From Pseudomonadota bacterium (GTDB lineage: Bacteria > Pseudomonadota > Gammaproteobacteria > Burkholderiales > Burkholderiaceae_B), in NCBI GenBank assembly GCA_023423975.1, contig JAFAEO010000004.1, forward strand, positions 186,001 to 250,000: a DNA stretch of 64,000 bases. Reading direction: 5' to 3'. This document shows positions 17,518 to 26,401 of this stretch, piece after piece (position 1 is the stretch's first letter; each line of letters starts with the position of its first letter). A program made the translations under genes and the position numbers. The notes beneath the pieces were generated by a model that saw only the letters and a list, made by a program, of their open reading frames with translations, ran no database searches and was not told the DNA's origin.

Positions 17518-18543
17518 TCAAAGATCCAGCCCCCAGGCATGCTCAATCTGTACCTGCACGGTTTGCCCATGCTCGAGCAGACGGGCGTGGTAAAAGGTCA
17601 CAGACTGGCCATCGGCCAGATTGGCGATATATTGGTAGCGCTCACCCTTATAAACCCGATGTCTTACGGTGACGTCAATGCCGTCATCGACAACCATGAC
17701 ATGTTCGGGTCGCACCAGCATGGCGCCGCGATGCATTGCTCCACTATTGGATAGCAGGCTGAGAATGTCATCGCTTCTCAGGTTTTTACCATGCACATGG
17801 CTGGGCACATCCAGTACCGCCCCCTTGCCGATAAAAGTGGCTACCCAACGCGAGGCAGGACGGCGATACAGATTTTCCGGCGTGTCCCACTGCTCAAGAC
17901 GGCCGTGATTCATGACCGCGATCCGGTCTGCCATCGCCATGGCTTCGGCCTGATCATGCGTCACATAAATGAATGTTGCCCCGGTCCGGGCATGAAAATC
18001 ACGAAAGGTGGTTTCCATTGAGGCGCGCAAATGCACATCCAGATTGGCCAGCGGTTCGTCCAGCAGGACCACGTCGGGGTGCGAGACCAGACAGCGCGCC
18101 AAAGCAACACGCTGGCGCTGGCCGCCACTCAAGGCCTGGGGAAAGCGATCAGCCAGATGGCCCAGATTGACGGTTTCAAGCGCGGCAAATACCTGGTCAC
18201 GATAAGGCTGCCCCCGCAGGCCACGCAACGCCAGGGCATATCCAGCATTGTCCAGCACCGTCTTGTGCGGCCACAGCGCATATGACTGAAACACCATGCT
18301 CATATTGCGCTGCTCCGGCGCGATATGCTGATCTGGCGAAGCCAGCAACCGGTCATTGAGCACGATGCGCCCCTGATCAAGTTGCTCAAAGCCGGCAATC
18401 ATTCTCAGGGTCGTGGTTTTGCCGCAGCCGCTGGGGCCAAGCAGCGCCACAAACTGGCCTTTATCGATGGCCAGACTGATGTCGTCGACAACCGCATGCT
18501 CGCCATAGCGTTTGCTAATATTTTCCAGGGTCAGTTGCGCCAT
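17518..18543 (-). CDS. ABC transporter ATP-binding protein (FbpC/AfuC/PotA-like)
   Basis: A 341-residue ATPase of the iron/spermidine/putrescine type. Walker A GPSGCGKTTTLRMIAGFE, Q-loop VFQSYALWPHKTV, signature ALSGGQRQRVALAR, Walker B VVLLDEPLANLD and H-loop YVTHDQAEAMAMADRI are intact. Residues 240-341 form the C-terminal regulatory TOBE-like domain (RPEHVMV, VRHRVYKGERYQYIANL). GAGGAG precedes the ATG, and the first 13 bases overlap the permease gene, so translation is coupled. It energises uptake through the neighbouring permease and binding protein. Confidence 0.9.
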   Translation of the reverse strand: MAQLTLENISKRYGEHAVVDDISLAIDKGQFVALLGPSGCGKTTTLRMIAGFEQLDQGRIVLNDRLLASPDQHIAPEQRNMSMVFQSYALWPHKTVLDNAGYALALRGLRGQPYRDQVFAALETVNLGHLADRFPQALSGGQRQRVALARCLVSHPDVVLLDEPLANLDVHLRASMETTFRDFHARTGATFIYVTHDQAEAMAMADRIAVMNHGRLEQWDTPENLYRRPASRWVATFIGKGAVLDVPSHVHGKNLRSDDILSLLSNSGAMHRGAMLVRPEHVMVVDDGIDVTVRHRVYKGERYQYIANLADGQSVTFYHARLLEHGQTVQVQIEHAWGLDL

Positions 18544-20240
18544 GGAATCACTCCTCGTGGAACACGTCTGCCCAGGGCGTTCAGGCAGAGCATCAAAATC
18601 AGCACCATAAGTACAATCAGCACCGACACAGCCGAGGCCAGCACGGTTTCACCGCCATCGTCCAGATTGAACACCAGCACACCCAGGGTCTCGTTGCCGG
18701 CGCTCCACAACAGGGCCGACACCGTCAGTTCATTAACGGCAATCAAAAAAACCAGCAACATTCCGGCGAACGCAGCAGGCGCCAGTAGCGGAAAAACAAT
18801 ATCACGCAATCTGCGCATCGGCCCGGCGCCGCAAAGTTGCGCCGCTTCTTCAAGTGCAGGATCCAGTTGCTGCATGCTGCTCTGTATCGGTTTGAGGCAC
18901 ACCGTCATGAAGCGGGACAAATAGGCAAACAGAATCAGCCCCAGCGTGCCATACAGCGTCACCTGAATCAGCGGCAGCGGACGGGCAAAAAGCAGAATGC
19001 ACGCCACCGCCAGTACTACACCGGGAAGGGCATAGGGAATATCGATCAGCCCCTGCAAGAAAGCGTTGCTGCGCGAAGGAAAGCGCACAAACAGATAGGC
19101 CAGGGGCAGGCACAGGCAAGCCAGGATCAGCGAGGCAGAGCCGGCCAGCAGGATACTATTGCTGAAGGCCCGGAAGGTTACGCTCTGCTGGAACAGTATC
19201 TGCCAGTAGGCCTGCAGACTCACCGTATCCAGCGACAGCGGAATCCCCATCGCAGCCACCAGCGAACTGGAAACCAAGGCGATCAGCGGCACCACGACTA
19301 TGGCCAGCACCAGCAAAAACAGCGCCAGCTCTGCCAGCCAACGTCGTGCCCCGAGGGAAAAGGCGAGCGGGCTGCCTGGCATGCCGGTCAGCGGCATCCT
19401 TGCGGAAAAATGCTGCTGCGCGACCACGCCCACTAGCGCAATCACGCCGATAATTACCGACAGGCTGGATACATCTGCCAGCATATCGGGTCCGAAATCG
19501 GCCATTTTCTGGTAGATCAGTGTGGGCAATACGTAATAGGACACCGGAATACCCAGCATTGCCGGAATCCCGAAGTTACCGAGAGCAGAGACAAAGGCGA
19601 TGGCTGTGCCGGCAAGCAGACCGTTGCGGCACAGCGGCAGAATCATATCGCGGACCACATCACGCTGCGAGGCGCCGGCCAGACGGGCTGCCTCAATCAA
19701 CTCCTTGGGCAAGGCAATCAGGCTACCGCGGACCGCCAGATAAACCAGGGGGGCATGCTGGATGCCCATGAGCATGGAAATCCCCCACCAGGAACGCAGG
19801 TGTTGCGGGCTGCCCAGCGGCGGGGCCAGATGAAGCATTTGCAGCAACGTGCTGCCCGGCCCGCTTAACTGCAACCAGCTCAGGGCGGTTACCTGTGGCG
19901 GGATCATCATGGGCAGCATGATCATGAACACCCAGAAGCCTTTGGCGCGGATGTCGGTGAGTACTACCAGCAATGCCAGTGTGGTCCCCAGCAGCACAGA
20001 AAGCAAAGTGGCCAGACCGGCTGTCAGCAGGCTGTTGCCGGTCGCCCGCCAGGTGGATGCGCTACGCAGCATGGACCACATGGCGCCGCCGTCGCCACCG
20101 GGCAGATCGGTCATGGCCATGACCAGCAGCCGCGCCGGTGGCAGCAGGACCAGTACCAGCACCAGACACAACAACACCGGCGTCAGGATCGATGCCGGGT
20201 TCCTGCCAAACGGCCGCAAAAAGGAAATAGATGTCGCCAT
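18531..20240 (-). CDS. ABC transporter permease, fused two-domain (FbpB/AfuB type)
   Basis: A 569-residue inner membrane protein made of two BPD-transporter halves in one chain, each with about six helices and an EAA loop: LIEAARLAGASQRDVVRDMI in the first half and LEEAAQLCGAGPMRRLRDIV in the second. This double architecture is typical of ferric-iron-type (FbpB), AfuB and 2-aminoethylphosphonate permeases. It therefore needs no second permease gene. The end overlaps the ATPase gene by 13 bases. A 287-base gap with a hairpin separates it from the binding-protein gene upstream. Confidence 0.9.
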   Translation of the reverse strand: MATSISFLRPFGRNPASILTPVLLCLVLVLVLLPPARLLVMAMTDLPGGDGGAMWSMLRSASTWRATGNSLLTAGLATLLSVLLGTTLALLVVLTDIRAKGFWVFMIMLPMMIPPQVTALSWLQLSGPGSTLLQMLHLAPPLGSPQHLRSWWGISMLMGIQHAPLVYLAVRGSLIALPKELIEAARLAGASQRDVVRDMILPLCRNGLLAGTAIAFVSALGNFGIPAMLGIPVSYYVLPTLIYQKMADFGPDMLADVSSLSVIIGVIALVGVVAQQHFSARMPLTGMPGSPLAFSLGARRWLAELALFLLVLAIVVVPLIALVSSSLVAAMGIPLSLDTVSLQAYWQILFQQSVTFRAFSNSILLAGSASLILACLCLPLAYLFVRFPSRSNAFLQGLIDIPYALPGVVLAVACILLFARPLPLIQVTLYGTLGLILFAYLSRFMTVCLKPIQSSMQQLDPALEEAAQLCGAGPMRRLRDIVFPLLAPAAFAGMLLVFLIAVNELTVSALLWSAGNETLGVLVFNLDDGGETVLASAVSVLIVLMVLILMLCLNALGRRVPRGVIPWRN

Positions 20241-20480
20241 AATGAAATTCAGGTTTGTGGTCCGGCTTGCCCGACCGCCTGATTTCGAATTTTGTTGTGT
20301 TCAAAAATACCGGGAAAGTTTGCCGGGGTGAAGGTATATCGCCCCTGATGGTTCCGGGAGGTCAGCGAACCGGCAAGCACCTGCACCATTGTACCCGCCT
20401 GCCTGCGATTGGAAATGACACCGGCAAGCATCCTATTGCCACGTTGCGCCTGCGCCACCTCTGCATGCGCACGTATCAAT

Positions 20481-20498
20481 GCTGCCCACACGGGCAGC
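20481..20498. other. Hairpin between binding-protein and permease genes
   Basis: GCTGCCC (20481-20487) and GGGCAGC (20492-20498) form a perfect stem with loop ACAC, 30 bases beyond the binding-protein stop. No T-run follows on the minus strand. Such a hairpin often protects the upstream message, so the binding protein could be made in excess over the permease. Confidence 0.45.
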
Positions 20499-20527
20499 AT
20501 GTTCTCGGGCACTATCGCACAATGCGC

Positions 20528-21499
20528 TTAACCACCATAGATGTTGCCGAATTTTTCCTTGTTTGCGCCCGCATTCTGCAATGCTGCAGCAGCATCAAAT
20601 GGCAGCAGCTTGATTTGGTCGCGCGGCGGGAAGCCCGGCGGATTTTTCATGCCATTGCGACCTGGAATATAGCCCTGTTGCAACACCAGCTCCTGCCCTT
20701 GCTGCGACAACAGGAAATCAACGAATTTTTTTGCCGCATCGGGATTTTTTGCCGACTTCATGATGGCAACGGGCTCGGTCACCAGGCTTACCCCTTCTGT
20801 AGGAAAGACAAAGTCAATCGGCGCGCCCTTGGCCTTTTCACGGATTGCCATGTAATCCACCAAAATACCATAGGGTTTGCCGCCAGACGTGATATCCGTC
20901 AGTACCCCGCCATTGCCTTTTTGGGAAGCCACGCCATTGGCCTTCAGATCTTCATAGTACTTCCACCCAAAGTCAGGATTGCTGGTGAGCGCCGACAGAT
21001 GAATCATGGCTGCGCCCGAATACAGGGGGCTGGGCATGGACACCTGGTTTTTATAGTCGGGCTTGACCAGATCCTTCCATGACTGGGGCTTTTGCGCTGC
21101 CTTGGTGTTATAGGCAATGCCGGACGTAATCAATTTGGTGCCATGATAGTAGCCACTATTGTCATACAGCGCCGGATCATATTGCGCGCTTTCCGGCGAT
21201 TTATAAGCCAGCAACTGGTCTTCTTTTTTCAATTGCTCCAGGGTCACGCTGTCGGCAATCAGCAACACATCGGGCTTGGCAACGCCCGCGTTCATTTCCG
21301 CACGCAATTTGGTCATGAGCTTTGTCGTACCGTCGCGGACCCACTCCACATTGGTATCCGGGTGGGCTTTCTGGAATGCGTCAACGGTCATCTGCGCATC
21401 GGTTGCCGGCTGGCTGGTATACAGCACCAGCGTATCGGCGGCGGCGACACCGGAAAATGCCAGCAGCGCGGCTGCGATTGAGTTTACTGCGACCTTCAT
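20528..21499 (-). CDS. Extracellular solute-binding protein (FbpA/AfuA-like)
   Basis: A 323-residue precursor with a signal peptide (MKVAVNSIAAALLAFSGVAA). It begins LVLYTSQPATDAQMTVDAF and has WVRDGTTKLMTKLRAEM, IAYNT and PIDFVFPTEGV, which place it with the iron/thiamine/phosphohexose/phosphonate-binding proteins. The adjacent tyrosine pair that FbpA proteins use to bind Fe(III) in the second lobe is not seen where expected (PYGILVDYMA there), so a ferric substrate is doubtful. I use the ATG at 21499 because AGGT precedes it and the signal peptide starts there; the longer frame adds 19 unlikely residues. First gene of the operon. Confidence 0.85.
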   Translation of the reverse strand: MKVAVNSIAAALLAFSGVAAADTLVLYTSQPATDAQMTVDAFQKAHPDTNVEWVRDGTTKLMTKLRAEMNAGVAKPDVLLIADSVTLEQLKKEDQLLAYKSPESAQYDPALYDNSGYYHGTKLITSGIAYNTKAAQKPQSWKDLVKPDYKNQVSMPSPLYSGAAMIHLSALTSNPDFGWKYYEDLKANGVASQKGNGGVLTDITSGGKPYGILVDYMAIREKAKGAPIDFVFPTEGVSLVTEPVAIMKSAKNPDAAKKFVDFLLSQQGQELVLQQGYIPGRNGMKNPPGFPPRDQIKLLPFDAAAALQNAGANKEKFGNIYGG

Positions 21500-21754
21500 G
21501 AAGACCTCATTTTTTAAGCGGGGGAATTGAACGATATTAAAAACTTTATATTTCATGATTGTGACATTCCGAATAATACCTTGCTAAGCCGACAATGACG
21601 CGAAAAGAACGAAGGCGACGCCCGACGCAGCTGACAACGGGACATTTTTTTCCGGTTTACAGCGAAGCGATTAATCCATAACATGGAGCCTGTTTTTCCT
21701 GCGCCAGGCCGCTTCGGACTCGCCCACATCTTATATTTACTGACAGGTCACGCC

Positions 21755-23071
21755 ATGCCACGCCACGCCACGGTCAACCCGCAAAGACGCACACGGCTGA
21801 TACAGGCACTCGCGTTTGCATTGAGCGCGGCCTGCGGTAAACTCCAGGCCGCCACCACCGGCGCCGGCGCCCGCAGCGCCTCGGCCGATGCAACAACAAA
21901 AGCACCAACACCGACCGCTGCCTCGCCATCCCCTGCCGCAGCGAACAGCCCACTGCCGTTACCGCCGCCGGCCGAGCCGGCGCCGCTACCAGCAAGTCTG
22001 GCCTGGAAAGACGCGGACAGCCTGCTTGTCCATAACCCGCACGCCATTGAAACGCGCCGCGCGGTGCTTGGCCGCCAGTTAATTACCCCGACACAATGCC
22101 TGTTTGTCCGCAACAACGCCCTGCCACCGCCTGCACGGCTGTTGGCTGAAGAAGGACAATGGCCCGTCGCTTTTGACGGAGTCGCCCAGCCTGATGCCTA
22201 TACCCTGGCCGAGCTGCAGGCGATGCCCACCCGAACGGTCGCCACGGTTCTGCAATGCGCTGAAAACGGCCGCGCCCTGCAAAACAGACCGGCCATTGGC
22301 ACGCAATGGCAGACCGGCGGCGCCGGCTGTGTGATCTGGACCGGCGTGCCCTTGACAACGGTCATACATGAGTTAGGGGGCGTGGTCCCCGGCAGTCGTT
22401 TTCTGACTGTCACAGGCGCCGATAGCCTGCCCGATGGCGTTGCCTCGGACTTCACCCGGGTGGAACGGTCGGTCCCGTTATCCGCGCTCGAACATGCCCT
22501 GCTGGCCTGGACCCTCAATGGCGCACCCATTCCCCTGGCGCATGGCGGCCCGCTGCGTCTGGTCTTGCCGGGCTATGCCGGCATCAATTACATTAAGTAT
22601 GTCCGCCGCATTGCCTTCACCGCCGAGGAATCGAGCGCCCACATTCAGACGGCCGACTTTCGGGTGCCACTGCGGCCGGGCGAGCCGCGCCTGACCATCC
22701 CAGCCTGGAGACTTCCTGTCAAATCCTGGATCACCGAACCCCTGGACTCGGACGAGCCGGCAAAGGCCGGCACCGTGCCGATCCGCGGAGTGGCCATGGG
22801 AGGTACTTCTGCCGTGACCCGAATTGAAGTGACTGCCGACGGCGGCGCCACCTGGCACCCCGCCCAGCTTACAGGGAGTGATTTGGGTCCGTTCGCCTGG
22901 CGCCTGTTCGAGACCTCGCTGACCCTGCCACCCGGCCCGGTCAGGCTGGCATGCCGCGCCACCAATGCTGCCGGACAACAGCAGCCGGAATTGACCACCG
23001 ACAATACGGGGTATTTTGTCAATGGCTGGCGCGAGCATCAAATCAACCTGACGATTGCACCTGCAGGATAA
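21755..23071 (+). CDS. Sulfite-oxidase-family molybdopterin oxidoreductase, exported
   Basis: A 438-residue protein. Start 21755 gives a signal peptide with an RR pair at 11-12 (PQRRTRLIQALAFAL), consistent with Tat export of a cofactor-loaded enzyme; AGGT lies upstream. Residues 35-80 are an Ala/Pro-rich linker. The molybdenum-binding domain contains the ligand Cys168 in TVATVLQCAENGRAL, then GVPLTTVIHELG, HGGPLRLVLPGYAGINYIKY and, from about 320, a Moco dimerisation domain (PIRGVAMGGTSAVTRIEV, ADGGATWHPA). The conserved CAGN motif is CAEN here. No cytochrome gene is adjacent. Sulfite is a possible but unproven substrate. Confidence 0.82.
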   Translation: MPRHATVNPQRRTRLIQALAFALSAACGKLQAATTGAGARSASADATTKAPTPTAASPSPAAANSPLPLPPPAEPAPLPASLAWKDADSLLVHNPHAIETRRAVLGRQLITPTQCLFVRNNALPPPARLLAEEGQWPVAFDGVAQPDAYTLAELQAMPTRTVATVLQCAENGRALQNRPAIGTQWQTGGAGCVIWTGVPLTTVIHELGGVVPGSRFLTVTGADSLPDGVASDFTRVERSVPLSALEHALLAWTLNGAPIPLAHGGPLRLVLPGYAGINYIKYVRRIAFTAEESSAHIQTADFRVPLRPGEPRLTIPAWRLPVKSWITEPLDSDEPAKAGTVPIRGVAMGGTSAVTRIEVTADGGATWHPAQLTGSDLGPFAWRLFETSLTLPPGPVRLACRATNAAGQQQPELTTDNTGYFVNGWREHQINLTIAPAG

Positions 23072-23151
23072 AACAACGCTGCGGCTTGCAAGCCGACTGC
23101 GTGGTGGCGCATAATCGGTACTCCTTCCTCTTACCGTTACCCGGAATTTAC

Positions 23152-24090
23152 ATGCCTTTGCGTCACTGGCTTGCTGCCCTTCTCGTTGTCCTCCTGTGGG
23201 GGCTCAACTTCGTGGTGATCAAGTTCGGTGTCGATGAATTTCCCCCGCTGCTGCTGGGCGCCTTGCGTTTTGCCATGGTTGCCTTTCCTGCCATTCTGTT
23301 TATCCCGCGGCCGGTTATTCCGCTGCGATTGCTGCTGCTTTTCGGCCTGACACTATGCTTCGGACAATTTGCCTTTCTGTTCAGTGCCATTGCAATGGGC
23401 ATGCCGGCGGGCCTGGCTTCGCTGGTGCTGCAATCGCAGGCATTCTTTTCGGTCCTGATCGCCGCACTGTTGCTGAATGAAAAAGTACGGCTGCACAGTA
23501 TCATCGCCATGGTCGTGGCCGCCATCGGCCTGGCTGTGATTGAAATGGGCGCTGACACTGCCCAGCCGGTGCCGCTGTTTGCCTTCTTTCTCACCCTGTG
23601 TGCGGCCTTCAGTTGGGGTTGCGGCAATATTGTCATAAAAAAGGCCGGACCGGCGGTCAATATGTTCAGTCTGCTGACCTGGGGCGCCGTATTCCCGGTC
23701 TTTCCCTTTCTGCTGGCCTCCTGGCTGTTCGAAGGCCCCCAGGCGATGGCCAACAGCCTGGCCAATCTGTCGTGGACCGGCGTCGGCTCGGTCATGTACC
23801 TGGCCTATGCGGCCTCATTCGTCGGCTACTACTTATGGGGCCGGTTGCTGGCGCACCACCCGGTCAGCCTGGTAACCCCGATGTCATTGATGATCCCCGT
23901 GGTCGGCTTGCTGTCGGCTGAAGTGGTCTTGCACGAAAAGCTGTCGCTGGTGCAATGGCTTGGCAGCGCCGTGGTTGTCGTGGGGCTGGCCATCAATATT
24001 TTCGGCAGCAAACTGTCGCGCGTAAGGGCAGGCAAGCCGCTGCAAAAAAAGGATATCCGTGTGCATACAACAACAGACAAAGGCGGATAA
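23152..24090 (+). CDS. eamA: EamA-type cysteine/O-acetylserine exporter
   Basis: A 312-residue drug/metabolite transporter with ten helices in two EamA repeats. It follows E. coli EamA (YdeD, 299 residues) closely: LLVVLLWGLNFVVIKFGV, RFAMVAFPAILF, FAFLFSAIAMGMPAGLASLV, LTLCAAFSWGCGNIVIKK and VVLHEKLSLVQWLGSAVVV. EamA exports O-acetylserine and cysteine across the inner membrane and relieves excess of sulfur amino acid precursors. Start at 23152, matching the family N-terminus; the ribosome site is weak. It is 80 bases downstream of the molybdoenzyme gene, so a link to sulfur metabolism is possible. Confidence 0.88.
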   Translation: MPLRHWLAALLVVLLWGLNFVVIKFGVDEFPPLLLGALRFAMVAFPAILFIPRPVIPLRLLLLFGLTLCFGQFAFLFSAIAMGMPAGLASLVLQSQAFFSVLIAALLLNEKVRLHSIIAMVVAAIGLAVIEMGADTAQPVPLFAFFLTLCAAFSWGCGNIVIKKAGPAVNMFSLLTWGAVFPVFPFLLASWLFEGPQAMANSLANLSWTGVGSVMYLAYAASFVGYYLWGRLLAHHPVSLVTPMSLMIPVVGLLSAEVVLHEKLSLVQWLGSAVVVVGLAINIFGSKLSRVRAGKPLQKKDIRVHTTTDKGG

Positions 24091-24200
24091 ACCACGAAAT
24101 CGCCGCGGCCTTTTAAAATAAAAGTCAATATTCACACAATGAACGCGCATAGCCGGTATGCTTTATGAACAGACTGTGGCAGCGATCACTTTGCTAATAT

Positions 24201-24217
24201 ATGGAAACATTTTCCAT
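24201..24217. promoter_or_regulatory. Palindrome upstream of the GlsB/YeaQ gene, possible operator
   Basis: ATGGAAA and TTTCCAT are perfect seven-base arms around CAT. It ends exactly where the -35 box of the downstream promoter begins. Confidence 0.5.
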
Positions 24218-24246
24218 TTGTGTGGAAATAGTCCTTCCTATATGAT
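24218..24246 (+). promoter_or_regulatory. Promoter of the GlsB/YeaQ gene
   Basis: TTGTGT (24218-24223) and TATGAT (24241-24246) are 17 bases apart; the message would start near 24253, giving a leader of about 45 bases. Confidence 0.5.
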
Positions 24247-24297
24247 CTGAACGTTACATGCAGTCAGTAAATCCTCTCATTTCAGGAGTAAAAGAAT

Positions 24298-24546
24298 ATG
24301 TCGATTATCATTACTATCGTGATTGGTTTTATTGTTGGCCTGATCGCTCGCGCCGTTATGCCGGGCAACCAGTCCATGGGGCTCATTCTTACCACGATTC
24401 TGGGTATCGTCGGATCTATCGTTGCAACCTACCTGGGTCAAGCGATGGGATGGTACGCGCAGGGTGACGCTGCAGGCTGGATCGCTTCTGTCGTTGGCGC
24501 CATTATTGTTCTTTTCATATATGGCCTGATCGCCAAGCGCTCCTGA
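24298..24546 (+). CDS. GlsB/YeaQ/YmgE family small stress membrane protein
   Basis: An 82-residue protein with three glycine-rich helices: IITIVIGFIVGLIARAVMPG, GLILTTILGIVGSIVATYLG and GWIASVVGAIIVLFIYGLI. This is the transglycosylase-associated (GlsB/YeaQ/YmgE) family, commonly induced in stationary phase or by acid and osmotic stress; the biochemical role is unknown. CAGGAG lies upstream of the ATG. It has its own promoter with a palindrome at the -35 box, and a strong terminator 20 bases after the stop, so it is a single-gene unit. Confidence 0.93.
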   Translation: MSIIITIVIGFIVGLIARAVMPGNQSMGLILTTILGIVGSIVATYLGQAMGWYAQGDAAGWIASVVGAIIVLFIYGLIAKRS

Positions 24547-24566
24547 CACCGGCATGTTATAAAGAG

Positions 24567-24592
24567 TGCGTGCCCAGGTGGCACGCATTTTT
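24567..24592 (+). terminator. Terminator of the GlsB/YeaQ gene
   Basis: TGCGTGCC (24567-24574) pairs perfectly with GGCACGCA (24580-24587), followed by TTTTT. Confidence 0.85.
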
Positions 24593-24631
24593 CGTTTTAT
24601 CCGCCTTATTTTCATTGATTACGGGAGGCTC

Positions 24632-24988
24632 ATGACTCGTTACCACACGATTGACGCCAACACTCAGGACGCCGAAAAACCGGCAGGTCTTGTCAGAAAA
24701 ATTGCCCGTGTCGCCAAACGTGCCGGGCGCACCGTTATTCAGAAAGCCCTGCTGCTGTACTATGCTGTTCGCAGTCCGGCCACGCCCGCCTGGGCCCGCC
24801 GGGTCATATACGGAGCATTAGCCTACCTGGTGTTGCCACTGGATGCGCTACCGGACTTCATACCGGGCGTTGGGTATACCGACGACCTGAGCGTGCTTGC
24901 CGCCGCACTGGCTGCCGTCGCCTACTACATTACGCCAGAAGTGAAGCAGCAGGCCGAGCAGGCTGCCAACCGCTGGTTCAAGCACTGA
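24632..24988 (+). CDS. DUF1232 (YkvA-like) small membrane protein
   Basis: A 118-residue protein. The DUF1232 core is clear: PAWARRVIYGALAYLVLPLD followed by LPDFIPGVGYTDDLSVLAAA, a hydrophobic hairpin around a conserved PxDxxPD motif, followed by an amphipathic tail (EVKQQAEQAANRWF). Function is unknown; the family is common in bacteria. The ATG at 24632 has GGGAGG upstream; an earlier in-frame ATG at 24566 lies inside the preceding terminator and can be dismissed. The DUF2868 gene begins 27 bases downstream. Confidence 0.88.
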   Translation: MTRYHTIDANTQDAEKPAGLVRKIARVAKRAGRTVIQKALLLYYAVRSPATPAWARRVIYGALAYLVLPLDALPDFIPGVGYTDDLSVLAAALAAVAYYITPEVKQQAEQAANRWFKH

Positions 24989-25015
24989 CATCCAACCTCC
25001 AAGACAATCCACCCG

Positions 25016-26401
25016 ATGGCCCGTCGTGATTTTTCATTCAAGGATTTCTGGCTGACCGAGGCCATTCGCCTGCGCGAAGATCACTGGGGGCCACTTGATG
25101 ACGCCGCCCTCATTCGCCAGTTGCGCAGCGGCAGCCACAGCCCCGAAGAAAAAATCGTACGCCGGGCACGCCTGCTTGCCGATCGCGAAAACACCAGCAC
25201 GCTGGTCCAACAGTGGACGCAGGGCGCGAAACTGGCTCTGTTTATCCTGGCTGTACTGGCCCTGTTAGGTGGCGCTGGTGCCGCAGTGGGCGTACTGGGT
25301 TCTGCCGATCGCCATATCAACGTACTGCTGGCCATTGTGACCCTGCTCGGGGTACACGGCCTGACATTCCTGTTCTGGATTCTTTCCCTGTTCCTGTCCT
25401 CACGGGCATTCAGCTGGCTGGGACAATTCTGGCTATGGCTCAGCCACAAGATCGCCCGCGGCCCCGAAGCGGCGCTGGCGCCACAATCCTTTGTCTCACT
25501 GTTGGCGCAAAACAGTGCCCTCAAATGGGCCTTATCCTGTGTCAGTCATGGATTCTGGGTGCTGTTTTTTCTTGCCGCCCTGCTGACCATGCTGGGTCTG
25601 CTGGCAGCGCAGCGCTATACCTTTGGCTGGGAGACGACCATTCTGTCTCCCAACGTGTTTGTCTCGCTGACGCGCACGTTGGGCGCGCTGCCCGCCATGC
25701 TGGGCTTTCCCATACCGGATGCTGAACTGGTGCGTCAGAGCACAGCAGGCGCAACACTATCGGAAAGCACTTACGCCATTTGGTCCGCCTGGCTGCTGGG
25801 CGTGGTCCTGTGCTACGGCCTGTTGTTACGCGTCGTTAGCCTGGCATTATGTCTTTGGCAATTGCGCGGTGCGTTGCAGGCACTCAGGCTGGATATCGAT
25901 CTTCCTTCGTACAGTCCGCTGGTTGCCCGGCTTGCGCCAACCAGCGAAAACCTGGGCATTGATGCGCCTGCCAGCGACGACACGCTATCAGGGCCGGGTG
26001 AGAATGTCACGCGCACTTATTCGTCCGAGCCGGTTTATGTGGGCATTGAGTTGCCCCCAGACACCAACTGGCCCGTGTTTCCCGTCGCAGCAGGCGTACA
26101 GGATGGTGGCGTACTTGAATCACGTGAACAGCGTCATGCCTTGCTTGATCGGCTCCATGCCCAGCCCGTTAAAGGTCTGCTGCTAGTCGTGGACGCGGCG
26201 CAGACGCCCGATCGCGGCACCCTGCGTCTGATTGCCGAACTGGCCAGTCTTGCCTGCGCCACCCATATTTTGTTGTGGCAGCGCGACGGCCAGACATCGC
26301 GCCAGCAGACCTGGCAGACACAACTGGCCGATGCCGGTTTTTTGCCCGATACACTCCACCTGAATTCCACTTCGCTGCCTGACTGGATTGCTGCGCCATG
26401 A
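25016..26401 (+). CDS. DUF2868 membrane protein
   Basis: A 461-residue protein of the DUF2868 family. The soluble N-terminus has FWLTEAIRLREDHWGPLDD and EEKIVRRARLLA. About four or five helices lie between residues 75 and 290 (around ALFILAVLALLGGAGAAVGV, LTFLFWILSLFL, LFFLAALLTMLGLLA and WLLGVVLCYGLLLRVVSLAL), and the C-terminal 170 residues are soluble with a Rossmann-like feel (PVKGLLLVVDAAQTPDRGTL). Its last codon overlaps the start of the GTPase gene (ATGA). The DUF2868-DUF3482 pairing recurs in betaproteobacteria in my memory, so the GTPase may act on or with this membrane partner. Function unknown. Confidence 0.85.
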   Translation: MARRDFSFKDFWLTEAIRLREDHWGPLDDAALIRQLRSGSHSPEEKIVRRARLLADRENTSTLVQQWTQGAKLALFILAVLALLGGAGAAVGVLGSADRHINVLLAIVTLLGVHGLTFLFWILSLFLSSRAFSWLGQFWLWLSHKIARGPEAALAPQSFVSLLAQNSALKWALSCVSHGFWVLFFLAALLTMLGLLAAQRYTFGWETTILSPNVFVSLTRTLGALPAMLGFPIPDAELVRQSTAGATLSESTYAIWSAWLLGVVLCYGLLLRVVSLALCLWQLRGALQALRLDIDLPSYSPLVARLAPTSENLGIDAPASDDTLSGPGENVTRTYSSEPVYVGIELPPDTNWPVFPVAAGVQDGGVLESREQRHALLDRLHAQPVKGLLLVVDAAQTPDRGTLRLIAELASLACATHILLWQRDGQTSRQQTWQTQLADAGFLPDTLHLNSTSLPDWIAAP

